A program made the position numbers and the translations under genes. The notes beneath the pieces were generated by a model. That model saw only the letters and a program-made list of their open reading frames with translations. It did no database searches and was not told the origin of the DNA. Below, in pieces: positions 28,506 to 38,201 of a stretch of DNA of 38,912 nucleotides (position 1 is the first letter of the stretch; each line of letters begins with the position of its first letter). The DNA is from Geobacter sp. (GTDB lineage Bacteria > Myxococcota_A > UBA9160 > JADFDR01): assembly GCA_018262735.1 (NCBI GenBank), contig JADFDR010000003.1, positions 1 through 38,912 of the forward strand, in the 5' to 3' direction.

Positions 28506-29765
28506 TTATCCCTCCCGGCGGATGTCCGCCCCCAAACTCTTCAACTTTTCTTCGATGCGTTCATAGCCGCGATCGATGTGATACACGCGATGCACCGTCG
28601 TCTCACCCTCAGCAGCAAGGGCTGCCACCAAAAGTCCCGCCGATGCACGTAAATCGGTCGCCATCACCGGCGCACCCATCAACTTCGCACCACCGCGCAA
28701 ATGCGCCGAACGACCGTCGAGCGTGATGTCGGCTCCGAGCCGCTGCAACTCGGGCACATGCATGAAACGATTCTCAAAAACTTTTTCTGTCACCACGCTC
28801 GAACCTTCGGCGACAAGCAAAAGCGCCATGATTTGCGCCTGCATGTCCGTTGCAAATCCCGGATACGGCGCTGTCGTCACATGCGTTCCGTGCAAACCAT
28901 TCGGCACACGCGCGCGAATCGAATCGCCTTGCACGGTGATCTCAACTCCGATCTCGCGCAATTTTTCGAGCGTTGCCCCCATGGTTTCGGCGGAAGCACC
29001 GTGGATCCAAACATCTCCGTGAGTCACTGCAGCAGCACAAAGAAGTGTTCCCGCTTCGATACGATCACCTGCAACACAATGCTCGACGCCGTGCAGACGT
29101 TCGACTCCACGAATCACGATCCGCGCCGTACCTTCCCCTTCAATGTCCGCGCCCATCTTGCGCAAGACCTCGACCAACTCGACCACTTCGGGTTCACGCG
29201 CCGCGTTTTCGAGCACGGTCTCGCCCTTTGCAAGCGTCGCCGCCATCATCACGTTCTGCGTCCCATTCACCGTCGTAATATCGAACGAAAAATTGACACC
29301 GACGAGCGGAGCACCGCTCACTTCCACGTAGCCGTGATCGAGATGCGTTTTTCCTCCAAGTGCTTCAATCCCTTTCAGATGCTGATCGATAGGGCGCACG
29401 CCGATGGCACAACCGCCGGGCTCCGACACGCGCGCTTGGCCAAAGCGTGTTACGAGCGGACCAAGCACCATGAACGAGGCACGCATTTTGCGCACGAGAT
29501 CATACGGCGCTTCATAACGGCAAACCGTCGAAGCGTTAATTCGAACCGCGTGCGAATCTTGAGGATCCCAACCGGCCTTCGCACCGAGTGCCTCGAAAAT
29601 CGCAAGCAAACCATCGACGTCGCGCACGCGCGGAACATTGCGCAGCACGACTTCATCGTCGGTGAGAAGCGCCGCCGCCATCAACGCAAGCGTCGAGTTT
29701 TTCGACCCGGAAAGAGTCACTTCGCCGGTCAAGCGGCGACCTCCGCGGACAACGATACGATCCAT
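28506..29765 (-). CDS. murA: UDP-N-acetylglucosamine 1-carboxyvinyltransferase
   Basis: GGRRLTGEVTLSGSKNSTLALMAAALLTDDEVVLRNVPRVRDV; typical MurA C-terminus. Confidence 0.98.
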   Translation of the reverse strand: MDRIVVRGGRRLTGEVTLSGSKNSTLALMAAALLTDDEVVLRNVPRVRDVDGLLAIFEALGAKAGWDPQDSHAVRINASTVCRYEAPYDLVRKMRASFMVLGPLVTRFGQARVSEPGGCAIGVRPIDQHLKGIEALGGKTHLDHGYVEVSGAPLVGVNFSFDITTVNGTQNVMMAATLAKGETVLENAAREPEVVELVEVLRKMGADIEGEGTARIVIRGVERLHGVEHCVAGDRIEAGTLLCAAAVTHGDVWIHGASAETMGATLEKLREIGVEITVQGDSIRARVPNGLHGTHVTTAPYPGFATDMQAQIMALLLVAEGSSVVTEKVFENRFMHVPELQRLGADITLDGRSAHLRGGAKLMGAPVMATDLRASAGLLVAALAAEGETTVHRVYHIDRGYERIEEKLKSLGADIRREG

Positions 29766-29853
29766 GTTTCACTACTTTCCGAATGAGGTGATTTTCGTTT
29801 TCGAGGTAATCGCAGCGCTTCTCGTCAAATCCCCTTCGGGAAGCGCATCTAGC

Positions 29854-30891
29854 CTACACCGACTCCGGATTCCGTGCTGCCACAACTCGAGCGCGCCCCG
29901 CTAAGTCTTTCAAAATTCTTACATTCACAAAACCAGTTTCCTGCAAAAACTCTTGCATGCTTCGAGCCTGTTCGGGCGCAAACTCGAGCGCAATTTCACC
30001 TCCCGCCACCAAGTATTTCGGAGCCTCGACTGCAATTTTTTGCAACGCCTCGAATCCCGTCGTACCCGCAAAGAGAGCTTTGCGCGGCTCATGTGCAAGC
30101 TCCGGTGCGAGAGTCGCCGCTTCGCTTTCCGCCAAATACGGTGGATTGGAAACAATCAAATCAAAAACCTCGCCCGAGAGCGCCGAGAACCAATCGCTTT
30201 CGAGGAAACGCATGCGCTCGCTCAAGCCAAGTGTTTGCGCATTGGTACGTGCAACTTCGAGTGCGGCAAGCGAGATATCCGTCGCTGTAATCTGGACACG
30301 GGGTCGCTCGCTTGCAATCGCGAGTGCAACCGCGCCGCTCCCCGTGCCAAGATCGAGCACGCGATACGGTCGATCGCGATCGCGCAAAAAATCGAGCGCC
30401 TCCATCACGAGTGTTTCCGTATCGGGCCGTGGCGTGAGCACCGCCGGCGTGACGCGCAACGAAAGCGACCAAAATTCTTTTTGCCCCATGAGCAAGGAAA
30501 CCGGCACGCGTTCGCGCGCGCGCCGCTGCACGAGTTCGCGAAATCGTGCGCGCTCGGCTTCCATCACCGGTTTTTCGAAATCAAGATACACACGAAGACG
30601 ATCACACTGAAGTGCGTATGCCAAAAGACACTCTGCGTCGAGACGCGGACTTTCGATTCCACAGTCTTGAAAATACTGCGTCGTCCAGCGCAAAAGCTCG
30701 AGCACCGTCCAGTTTTTCGAACTAGGCTGCGAACCGGAATCCGATCGAGAAGATTGACTTGACACTTTATTGAGTCGGGAGGTCGGCTCGTGTCGTGTGG
30801 AAGAATGGTCCCACGTTCTCGTTGGAGTAGATCGCAGCGTTTTGGGTTGCTCGTCCGACGGAGGATCCGATGGTTTCTCGGAATCGCTCAC
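29854..30891 (-). CDS. prmC: Release factor glutamine methyltransferase with Ser/Pro-rich N-terminal extension
   Basis: [34 protein letters not shown] start overlaps the prfA stop (GTGA). Confidence 0.95.
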   Translation of the reverse strand: MSDSEKPSDPPSDEQPKTLRSTPTRTWDHSSTRHEPTSRLNKVSSQSSRSDSGSQPSSKNWTVLELLRWTTQYFQDCGIESPRLDAECLLAYALQCDRLRVYLDFEKPVMEAERARFRELVQRRARERVPVSLLMGQKEFWSLSLRVTPAVLTPRPDTETLVMEALDFLRDRDRPYRVLDLGTGSGAVALAIASERPRVQITATDISLAALEVARTNAQTLGLSERMRFLESDWFSALSGEVFDLIVSNPPYLAESEAATLAPELAHEPRKALFAGTTGFEALQKIAVEAPKYLVAGGEIALEFAPEQARSMQEFLQETGFVNVRILKDLAGRARVVAARNPESV

Positions 30892-31964
30892 AGATTTGCC
30901 TTCTTGCGTGCCTCGGCTGCGAAATGGCTCGCAACTCCGCCCAAAAGTTCGTCGAGATCTCCGGCCATGCAATTTTCAAGTGAATGCAACGTAACGCCAG
31001 CGCGGTGATCCGTGACACGAGATTGTGGAAAGTTGTAGGTGCGAATTCGCTCGCTGCGATCGCCGGTCCCCACTTGTGAGCGCCGCTCACTCGCACGCTC
31101 TGCATCGGCGCGTGCCTGTTCGGCTTCGAGAAGGCGTGAGCGCAAGACGCGCAGCGCCTTGGCCTTGTTCTTGTGCTGTGATTTTTCGTCTTGGCACTGC
31201 ACTTCGACGCCCGTCGGTAGATGTTTGATCCGCACGGCCGAATCTGTGGTATTGACGCTCTGCCCGCCTGGCCCCGAGGCGCGAAACACATCAATGCGTA
31301 GGTCTTCGGGCTTGATTTCAATATCCACTTCTTCGGCTTCCGGCAAAACCGCCACCGTCACCGTCGAAGTATGGATGCGCCCCTGCGCCTCGGTCGCGGG
31401 AACGCGCTGTACGCGGTGCACACCACGCTCGTACTTCATCTGACCAAACACGCCGCTGCCTTTGATCGAAAGAATCGCTTCTTTGGTCCCGCCGGCGTCG
31501 GCGTCGCTCAAAGAGAGAAGCTCTGTGCGCCAACCTTTGCGTTCGGCGTAGCGCGTGTACATGCGCAAAAGTTCGCCCGCGAAAAGCGCTGCTTCTTCAC
31601 CGCCCGCACCGGCGCGAATTTCAAGAATGACATCGCGCGCGTCCGTCGGATCTTTGGGAATCAGGAGCAGTTCGATTTGCACTTCGAGCGCTTCGCACTC
31701 GGTCGTAAGACGCTGCATCTCGGCCTTGGCGAGCTCACGAAGCTCGGCATCCGATTCGCCAAGCATGGCTTTCGCGCCCTCGAGTTCGTGAATCAAAACC
31801 CGATACCGCTGCGTCGCATCGAGAATTGGGCGCAATTCGGCGAGATTTCTCCCAATTTTCGCAAAGTCTGCCGAACCACCGGCAAGCGAAGGATCGGCAA
31901 GTTGCTCTTCGAGCGCGCGCGCACGCGCTTCAATTTCGGCAAGGCGTTCGAGCAGAATCGACAT
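30888..31964 (-). CDS. prfA: Peptide chain release factor 1
   Basis: [51 protein letters not shown] (GGQ motif). Confidence 0.98.
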   Translation of the reverse strand: MSILLERLAEIEARARALEEQLADPSLAGGSADFAKIGRNLAELRPILDATQRYRVLIHELEGAKAMLGESDAELRELAKAEMQRLTTECEALEVQIELLLIPKDPTDARDVILEIRAGAGGEEAALFAGELLRMYTRYAERKGWRTELLSLSDADAGGTKEAILSIKGSGVFGQMKYERGVHRVQRVPATEAQGRIHTSTVTVAVLPEAEEVDIEIKPEDLRIDVFRASGPGGQSVNTTDSAVRIKHLPTGVEVQCQDEKSQHKNKAKALRVLRSRLLEAEQARADAERASERRSQVGTGDRSERIRTYNFPQSRVTDHRAGVTLHSLENCMAGDLDELLGGVASHFAAEARKKANL

Positions 31965-32044
31965 CGGTCATCTCACTCCGGCGCAGGTCCAGAGTCGGAA
32001 AATCTCGAGGCAGGAAGAGAACGTCGAGGCAGAGGTCGCCGCGC

Positions 32045-32245
32045 TTACTTCTTCGTGTAGCGGCGCTTGAACTTCTCCACCTTACCGGCCGTATCAATCA
32101 GCTTTTGTTTGCCGGTGAAAAACGGATGGCAAGAGGAACAAATTTCGACGCGAATTTCCGGCAGTGTGGAACGAGTCTCCCACTGCTGACCGCATGCACA
32201 GTGAACCTGCACGGTTTGATATTGAGGATGAATTTCAGGCTTCAT
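32045..32245 (-). CDS. rpmE: 50S ribosomal protein L31
   Basis: [63 protein letters not shown]; CxC...CxxC zinc-binding type. Confidence 0.97.
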   Translation of the reverse strand: MKPEIHPQYQTVQVHCACGQQWETRSTLPEIRVEICSSCHPFFTGKQKLIDTAGKVEKFKRRYTKK

Positions 32246-32315
32246 AATTGGGGCCTTCTAATAGCCTACTCGCTCCGGTTCGACAAGCTCGAAATCCGGA
32301 CGGCGGAGCAAACGG

Positions 32316-33764
32316 TTAAGAGTTCATCGACTTCAAAAAGTCTTCGTTGTTTTCTGTAGCCTTGATCTTCTCGAGCAAAAATTCCATGGAGTCGACCGGG
32401 TTGAGCGGCGCAAGCACCTTGCGCAGGATGTACATGCGGCTGAGCGTATTTTCACCAAGAAGCAGATCTTCTCGGCGCGTCGCCGATTTGCTGATGTCGA
32501 TCGCCGGATAAGTACGGCGCTCGGCAAGCTTGCGGTCGAGCACGATTTCCGAATTGCCCGTACCTTTGAACTCTTCGAAGATCACTTCGTCCATTCGCGA
32601 TCCGGTATCAATCAGCGCCGTACCCACGATCGTAAGGCTGCCGCCCTCTTCCACGTTTCGCGCGGCACCAAAGAAGCGCTTCGGTTTGTGGAGTGCGTTC
32701 GAATCGACGCCGCCCGAAAGAATTTTTCCTGAGTGCGGCACCACCGTGTTGTAGGCGCGCGCAAGTCGCGTGATCGAGTCGAGCAAGATCACGACATCGC
32801 GCTTGTGCTCGACGAGCCGCTTCGCTTTTTCGATCACCATCTCCGCCACTTGAACGTGTCGGGCGGCCGGCTCATCGAACGTCGACGAAATCACTTCCGC
32901 CTTCACGGTGCGCAGCATATCCGTCACTTCTTCGGGTCGCTCGTCGATCAACAACACGATCAAGAACACTTCCGGATGCGCAGTGCTGATCGCATTCGCA
33001 ATGTCTTTCAAGAGCATGGTCTTGCCGGCCTTCGGCGGCGACGGAATCAGCGCACGCTGGCCTTTGCCGATCGGCGCCACCAAGTCGATGATCCGCGTCG
33101 TGAGTCCCGCACCCTTGTAAGCCAGGTTAAACTTTTCCTGCGGATAGAGCGGCGTGAGATTGTCGAAGAAAATTTTACGTCGGCTTGCAAGCGGTGACTC
33201 AAAATTGATTGAACCGACTTTCAACAACGCAAAATAACGCTCGCCTTCTTTCGGAGAACGAATCTGTCCCTGAACGGTGTCACCCGTACGTAAACCAAAA
33301 CGTCGAATCTGCGACGGAGAAACATAAACATCATCGGGGCCGGGCAAATAATTTTGATCCGGCGCGCGCAAGAATCCAAATCCATCCGGCAAACATTCGA
33401 GCACGCCGTCGGCATAAACACGTTCGTCACCTTCGCTCTTGGCTTTGAGCACATTGAAAATCAAATCTTGCTTGCGCATCCCCGTTGCGCCTTCAATGTT
33501 GAAGCGCTCGGCGAGTTCCGTCAGTTCTTCCATCGACTTGTTTTTGAGATCGCGGACATACACGCGCTTGCTCGGATCGGATTCCTCTTCGGTATCGATT
33601 TCTTCGTCGGAAATGTCATACATCTCCGGCCCACGATCCTGGCGGCCCATATTGCCACCGCGTCCACCACCACTACGGCGACGCCCGCCATTGCGACGAT
33701 TGCCTCGATTCATCGAGTTGTCGTTCGAGTCGCTTCCTCTTCTGGGGCTCAAATTTTTCCTCAC
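32316..33764 (-). CDS. rho: Transcription termination factor Rho
   Basis: [23 protein letters not shown] (Walker A), [34 protein letters not shown]; Arg/Gly/Asn-rich N-terminus. Confidence 0.98.
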   Translation of the reverse strand: MRKNLSPRRGSDSNDNSMNRGNRRNGGRRRSGGGRGGNMGRQDRGPEMYDISDEEIDTEEESDPSKRVYVRDLKNKSMEELTELAERFNIEGATGMRKQDLIFNVLKAKSEGDERVYADGVLECLPDGFGFLRAPDQNYLPGPDDVYVSPSQIRRFGLRTGDTVQGQIRSPKEGERYFALLKVGSINFESPLASRRKIFFDNLTPLYPQEKFNLAYKGAGLTTRIIDLVAPIGKGQRALIPSPPKAGKTMLLKDIANAISTAHPEVFLIVLLIDERPEEVTDMLRTVKAEVISSTFDEPAARHVQVAEMVIEKAKRLVEHKRDVVILLDSITRLARAYNTVVPHSGKILSGGVDSNALHKPKRFFGAARNVEEGGSLTIVGTALIDTGSRMDEVIFEEFKGTGNSEIVLDRKLAERRTYPAIDISKSATRREDLLLGENTLSRMYILRKVLAPLNPVDSMEFLLEKIKATENNEDFLKSMNS

Positions 33765-34131
33765 TTCCTACATTTGGACTTTGTGTCATTACACATGAAA
33801 AAGATTTTTCAAAAATTGAATCGGCAGAGATTGGCCGTGCCGCGCGTTCGATTCGCTACAGAACGAAATACGGGGATGAGTAAGTCGGGAATACCCTTTT
33901 TGCTCGGACCAACGGTCCTTTTCATTGACCTTAAAAATGCTGCGCGAAATAAAATCTCGAATACGCCGGGACCGGCTACGAACAAATTCCTCGGAAAAAC
34001 TTTTTCTCCTGCAGCGCGCTCAATGCCTTACGGATCACGATGACCGACGAAGGAGCAAATTCGCGATGGGAGTCGTGCCCGAGAAAATCAAACCGGCACG
34101 AGTCCTAACCTATGCGGAGTCGAGCATCGTG

Positions 34132-34803
34132 TCAAGTCTCGTTCGCAGCTGCGATGAAATGCACAAGACGTCCTGTGCCTGCACCATCGCGACGATAGGA
34201 ATAAAATCGTGTCGGATTGCACGCCGTGCATGCGTCGGAAATTCGACCGATGCATTGCCGATCAAGTCCAAAACGCGAGAGTTCTTGCACTGCAAGAAGT
34301 CCCAAATCAAGCTGCACATGCTCGGAACGAGATGCATCACGCATATGCACAGCAGCTTGCCAATCCGGAAACCGCTTCCGCATCGCATCGAGCACCGGTG
34401 TATCGACCTCGTAGCAACACGGACCAATGTGTGGACCGATCACCGCACGCAACTTGTTTGCGTCCACTCCAAGATCCGAAAATGCATGCAGGGTTTGCTC
34501 CATCACACCGGCGGCAAGTCCACGCCATCCCGCATGCGCCGCAGCCACCACTTTCCCCGACACATCTGCAAACAACACAGGAACACAATCTGCTGTCACA
34601 ATACCAATACAAACACCAGGAAGTGTTGAAAGGATCGCGTCCGCTTCTCCCGCATTTTGTGCAGCTCGGTCGATGATGGCGACGCGCGTTCCGTGCACTT
34701 GCCGAGGGCGTAACAACCCGGACACTTCCTTCGCGGCAATCGTCCCAAAGCCATGCAAAACATGGACTTCCGTCAAAAGATCATGTGTCAAAAAACCTTT
34801 CAC
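34132..34803 (-). CDS. pgeF: Laccase-domain polyphenol oxidase / purine nucleoside phosphorylase family (YfiH/PgeF)
   Basis: ADAILSTLPGVCIGIVTADCVPVLFAD, AAHAGWRGLAAGV, IGPHIGPCCYEV. Confidence 0.93.
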   Translation of the reverse strand: MKGFLTHDLLTEVHVLHGFGTIAAKEVSGLLRPRQVHGTRVAIIDRAAQNAGEADAILSTLPGVCIGIVTADCVPVLFADVSGKVVAAAHAGWRGLAAGVMEQTLHAFSDLGVDANKLRAVIGPHIGPCCYEVDTPVLDAMRKRFPDWQAAVHMRDASRSEHVQLDLGLLAVQELSRFGLDRQCIGRISDACTACNPTRFYSYRRDGAGTGRLVHFIAAANET

Positions 34804-35723
34804 GGCTGCTCTGCTCCATTCAACGTATCGAGCAACGTTTGAAAATCTTGGGGAACAGAAGCTTCAAACCTTTTTCGCTCGCCTGTACGTGGATGCACGA
34901 AACCCAGCACTTTGGCGTGCAATGCGGGCCGTGCGAGCAGTGCTCGTTTCGCATTGGTACGGCCATACACCGTATCTCCGACGAGCGGCAAGCCTGCCGA
35001 TGCAAGATGCACGCGAATTTGATGCGTACGACCCGTTTGCGGATACACCTCGAGCAACGTAATTCCACTTTGCGGAAAACGTCGCTTCACCTTCCAGCGC
35101 GTGTGCGCTGCACGGCCTGCACGCGTGCGCACCGACATTTTTTTGCGATCACGGAGATGTCGTCCGATCGGTCGATCGACTTCGCCCGTATCTTCTTTGG
35201 GTACACCACGCACGAGTGCCCAGTACATGCGATCGATCGAATGCAAGCGAAATTGCTCTGACAAAAATTGGTGTACATCGTCGCTTTTTGCCACGACAAG
35301 TACGCCGGATGTACCTCGATCAAGGCGATGCACGATCCCGGGCCGTTGCCCGCCACCGACAGCGGATAGGCTTTCTCCACAATGATGCAAAAGCGCGTTC
35401 ACGAGCGTACCCTGCGCATGACCCGGTGCAGGATGCACCACGATTCCCGCCGGCTTGTCGAGAACGATTAAATCCTCATCTTCATATAAGACTTGCAACG
35501 GAGTCGCTTCGGCTTTCACAGTCGAAGGTTCTTCTGCGACACGCTCCACTTGTACAATATCTCCGGAACACACGCGCTTGCTCACGCGCGCACGCTCACC
35601 GTTCAACAAAACTTGCCCGCTTTCGATCCAACGCTGCACCTGTGCACGCGGCGCCTGCAAAAACGATGCACATACGGCATCCAGACGCTGACCTTCTTCG
35701 TTTTGCGTAATCAAATGTTGCAT
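34800..35723 (-). CDS. rluD: RluA/RluD-family 23S rRNA pseudouridine synthase
   Basis: S4-like N-terminus, then RPGIVHRLDRGTSGVLVVAKSD and TGRTHQIRVHLASAGLPLVGDTVYG; ATG 35723 preferred over 35771, which reads into repeat copy F. Confidence 0.93.
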   Translation of the reverse strand: MQHLITQNEEGQRLDAVCASFLQAPRAQVQRWIESGQVLLNGERARVSKRVCSGDIVQVERVAEEPSTVKAEATPLQVLYEDEDLIVLDKPAGIVVHPAPGHAQGTLVNALLHHCGESLSAVGGGQRPGIVHRLDRGTSGVLVVAKSDDVHQFLSEQFRLHSIDRMYWALVRGVPKEDTGEVDRPIGRHLRDRKKMSVRTRAGRAAHTRWKVKRRFPQSGITLLEVYPQTGRTHQIRVHLASAGLPLVGDTVYGRTNAKRALLARPALHAKVLGFVHPRTGERKRFEASVPQDFQTLLDTLNGAEQP

Positions 35724-35834
35724 GAGGTTCCTCGGATTCATTCGCTTTCGAAATGCAACTTGATTTTTCACCGACGGAAAACATCAAACCTGGTTCGCGA
35801 AAATACTCGAAAAATGGAATGGACTAGAGGTTCC
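35724..35834 (+). repeat. Dispersed intergenic element, copy F
   Basis: GAGGTTCCTCGGATTCATTCGC...TTGATTTTTCACCGACGGAAAACATCAAACCTGGTTCGCGAAAATACTCGAAAAATGGAATGGACTAGAGGTTCC. Confidence 0.88.
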
Positions 35835-35878
35835 ATAAACAAAGGTGAGCCTGCGGGAGGAGGCAACACCGAAGTGCG

Positions 35879-36517
35879 TCATCCAATTTTACGTGGAATG
35901 GCGCTCTGACGCGCCCTCTCGCAACGCTGCATATAACTCGGTACGACCTGCTTCGGATCGAGTCCAATACAACGTGCGTAAGCGTCGACGAAACCGCGTA
36001 GGTACACTGTTGCAGGTAAGGCATCGAAACGATCGGCTTCGAGAAATTGCAACATCGTAGAACTCACCTTGGTAAGCACCGCCACGTCTTCAATCTCGAT
36101 GCCGCGACCAATACGATTGCGACGCAAACGCGGTCCATCCCAAACCGATTCTTCCGCATCGTCAAAATGCACCAACTCGTCGAGCTGAGAACTGGCCTCC
36201 GCGGTCGAGAGCGAAGAAACGAGCGCCGACGGACGAAGCCCGAAAGTTCGCGGTGGCAAAGTCGCGAGTTCCGCGTCTGCCGGCAGAGTCTGATCGTATT
36301 CCGCACGCACTGCTGCATCCGACAAAACGTTGTAGGCGCGCTCGATCTGCGTACGCTGCTCTTTCAACTCCTTTTCGTCGAAGAGCGAATACATCGCAAC
36401 CGATCCTTCGGCGTAGGCGACCTTGGCAAGGCGATACGCACGTTCAACCTCGGCCGGAGTCGCTTGCCGTGAAATTTCGAGGACTTCGTAATGCGTTTGT
36501 TCAGTCAGCGCTTTCAT
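35879..36517 (-). CDS. Degenerate J-domain plus RodZ-like helix-turn-helix (HTH_25) protein
   Basis: HYEVLEISRQATPAEVERAYRLA...RTQIERAYNVLSDAAVRAEYDQ (J-domain-like, no HPD) then IGRGIEIEDVAVLTKVSSTMLQFLEADRFDALPATVYLRGFVDAYARCIGLDP. Confidence 0.8.
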   Translation of the reverse strand: MKALTEQTHYEVLEISRQATPAEVERAYRLAKVAYAEGSVAMYSLFDEKELKEQRTQIERAYNVLSDAAVRAEYDQTLPADAELATLPPRTFGLRPSALVSSLSTAEASSQLDELVHFDDAEESVWDGPRLRRNRIGRGIEIEDVAVLTKVSSTMLQFLEADRFDALPATVYLRGFVDAYARCIGLDPKQVVPSYMQRCERARQSAIPRKIG

Positions 36518-37511
36518 AATTCTCCGCAACCTGCACTTTGGGCAAAGACGGCGCGAGTGCGGCGTGCTCGACGAGAACGGCAGCGATCTTGCGTGCCATA
36601 CGACCGATGCAAACCGCTGCATCCGAGCGAGGAAAGGCTTCCACGAAAGGACGTCCTGCCGTCACAGCTTTGCGTACGGCAGTATCTTCGTTGACATAGC
36701 CAAGATACTCGGCGTCGATCCCAAAATATTTTTGACATGCGCTGCGCACCGCGAAACCAAGGCGAACTTCCTCCGCCGAAAGCACATGATTCACAACGAG
36801 CCTCGGTCGAAACGCGCGCTGTGCTTCTTCGATTTTTTCGGCCTCTTGCGGTTCTTTTGCGACGATTTCGCGCAACAAATCATAGGGGCTGCGAATGCCA
36901 AGATCGTTGCGTTGATCCATGGCATCCGTCACCAAAGTGCGTATGGTTTCACTGCTCACAGCCGAACGAATGCAACGATAAAAGGCCGCACGCAAAAATC
37001 CGTAGGCATTCTCGATGGAAGTTGGCTCGGGCGTCATCACGATCACGCCGTCGTCGGCAGCCAAAAAATAATCCATCAGCGCCGGCTGCATACCCGCTCC
37101 GAGATCGAGCAAAATCACATCCGCGCGAAGCTTGCGCAGATCTTTCAAAAAACGCACACGTTGAAAATGACCGGGCTGCGCCGAAGCCAAGTTCGCATGC
37201 GTCGCGGCAATGAGATGCAAACGCGGAATCGCCGTATCCAAAACCAATTTCGCAAGATCTTTCTCACGATACGCAATGAAATCCGCAAGACTCGTCGAGG
37301 GATTCCCTACACCAAGAACTGTATGTAAATTCGCGCCATCGAGATCCGCATCGACCACAATCACTTCGTGCCCAAGTCGCGCGAGCGCCACGGCGAGATT
37401 CACGACGAAGAACGTTTTCCCGACACCGCCTTTTCCTCCGCCCACGGCGATGATTCGCGGAGTCTTCTCCGTCGAGCAAAACGGCAAACTTCCTTGCTCG
37501 TCGTGATCCAA
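36501..37511 (-). CDS. MinD/ParA-family ATPase (FlhG-like)
   Basis: Deviant Walker A IIAVGGGKGGVGKTFFVVNLAVALARLGHEVIVVDADLDGANLH; DVILLDLGAGMQPALMDYFLAADDGVIVMTPEPTS. Confidence 0.92.
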   Translation of the reverse strand: MDHDEQGSLPFCSTEKTPRIIAVGGGKGGVGKTFFVVNLAVALARLGHEVIVVDADLDGANLHTVLGVGNPSTSLADFIAYREKDLAKLVLDTAIPRLHLIAATHANLASAQPGHFQRVRFLKDLRKLRADVILLDLGAGMQPALMDYFLAADDGVIVMTPEPTSIENAYGFLRAAFYRCIRSAVSSETIRTLVTDAMDQRNDLGIRSPYDLLREIVAKEPQEAEKIEEAQRAFRPRLVVNHVLSAEEVRLGFAVRSACQKYFGIDAEYLGYVNEDTAVRKAVTAGRPFVEAFPRSDAAVCIGRMARKIAAVLVEHAALAPSLPKVQVAENYESAD

Positions 37512-37583
37512 CGTACTTTCCTCTCTGCTTCTTTTCTGCTTTGGTTTCGGGCTTGATTCGTGGCTGCGCTTGCGCGCGCGGCA

Positions 37584-38201
37584 TTATGCACGAGACGATT
37601 CAAAATTTACGTCGCTCATTTTGCGCTGTTCAACGACATGAAGGAAGGGTTGCCATTCCTTGTAGCGCACTTTTCCCGGAAAAGAATGCGCCCAGTGTGT
37701 CCAGCGCGGGCGAACTGGTCTTCGCAAAAGAGAGATGCGTGCTTGAGCAAGCGTGCGGCTGCCCTTGTTGCGATTGCACTCGAAACAACTCGCAACGATG
37801 TTCTCCCACGTCGTTTTTCCACCCAATGCACGCGGCACGACGTGATCGAGATTAAGTTCCGATTTGGGAAGCCTCACCCCACAGTACTGGCAGGTAAATC
37901 CATCTCGCACCAACACGTTCTGTCGGCTGAAACGGACATAGCGCTTCGGAACATGATCGTAGTGATCCAGTACGATGACCCGCGGCACACGGATCATCCC
38001 CTGCATCGTGCCGATGACTTCCCCTTCCAGACTTTGGATCTCGTCTGGCGACACACGCAACTCATAAAAATTGAAGGTTTGGAAATCTTCTCCGAGTGCC
38101 TTGGCAACTCCGCGATACAACAAGACAAAAGCTCTCTTGACCGATGTCAGGTGCACCGGCAGATAGGACCGATTCAGAACGAGTACATTCGAGTGAACCA
38201 T
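37584..38201 (-). CDS. HNH endonuclease family protein
   Basis: VRDGFTCQYCGVRLPKSELNLDHVVPRALGGKTTWENIVASCFECNRNKGSRT (HNH plus CxxC pairs). Confidence 0.93.
   Translation of the reverse strand: MVHSNVLVLNRSYLPVHLTSVKRAFVLLYRGVAKALGEDFQTFNFYELRVSPDEIQSLEGEVIGTMQGMIRVPRVIVLDHYDHVPKRYVRFSRQNVLVRDGFTCQYCGVRLPKSELNLDHVVPRALGGKTTWENIVASCFECNRNKGSRTLAQARISLLRRPVRPRWTHWAHSFPGKVRYKEWQPFLHVVEQRKMSDVNFESSRA

Noticed and set aside
28701-29786. 361-aa open frame on the plus strand
   Set aside because: Antisense to murA, no coherent domain.
3002-35834. CRISPR interpretation of the recurring element
   Set aside because: Copies are kilobases apart, in both orientations, with no regular spacers and no cas genes.
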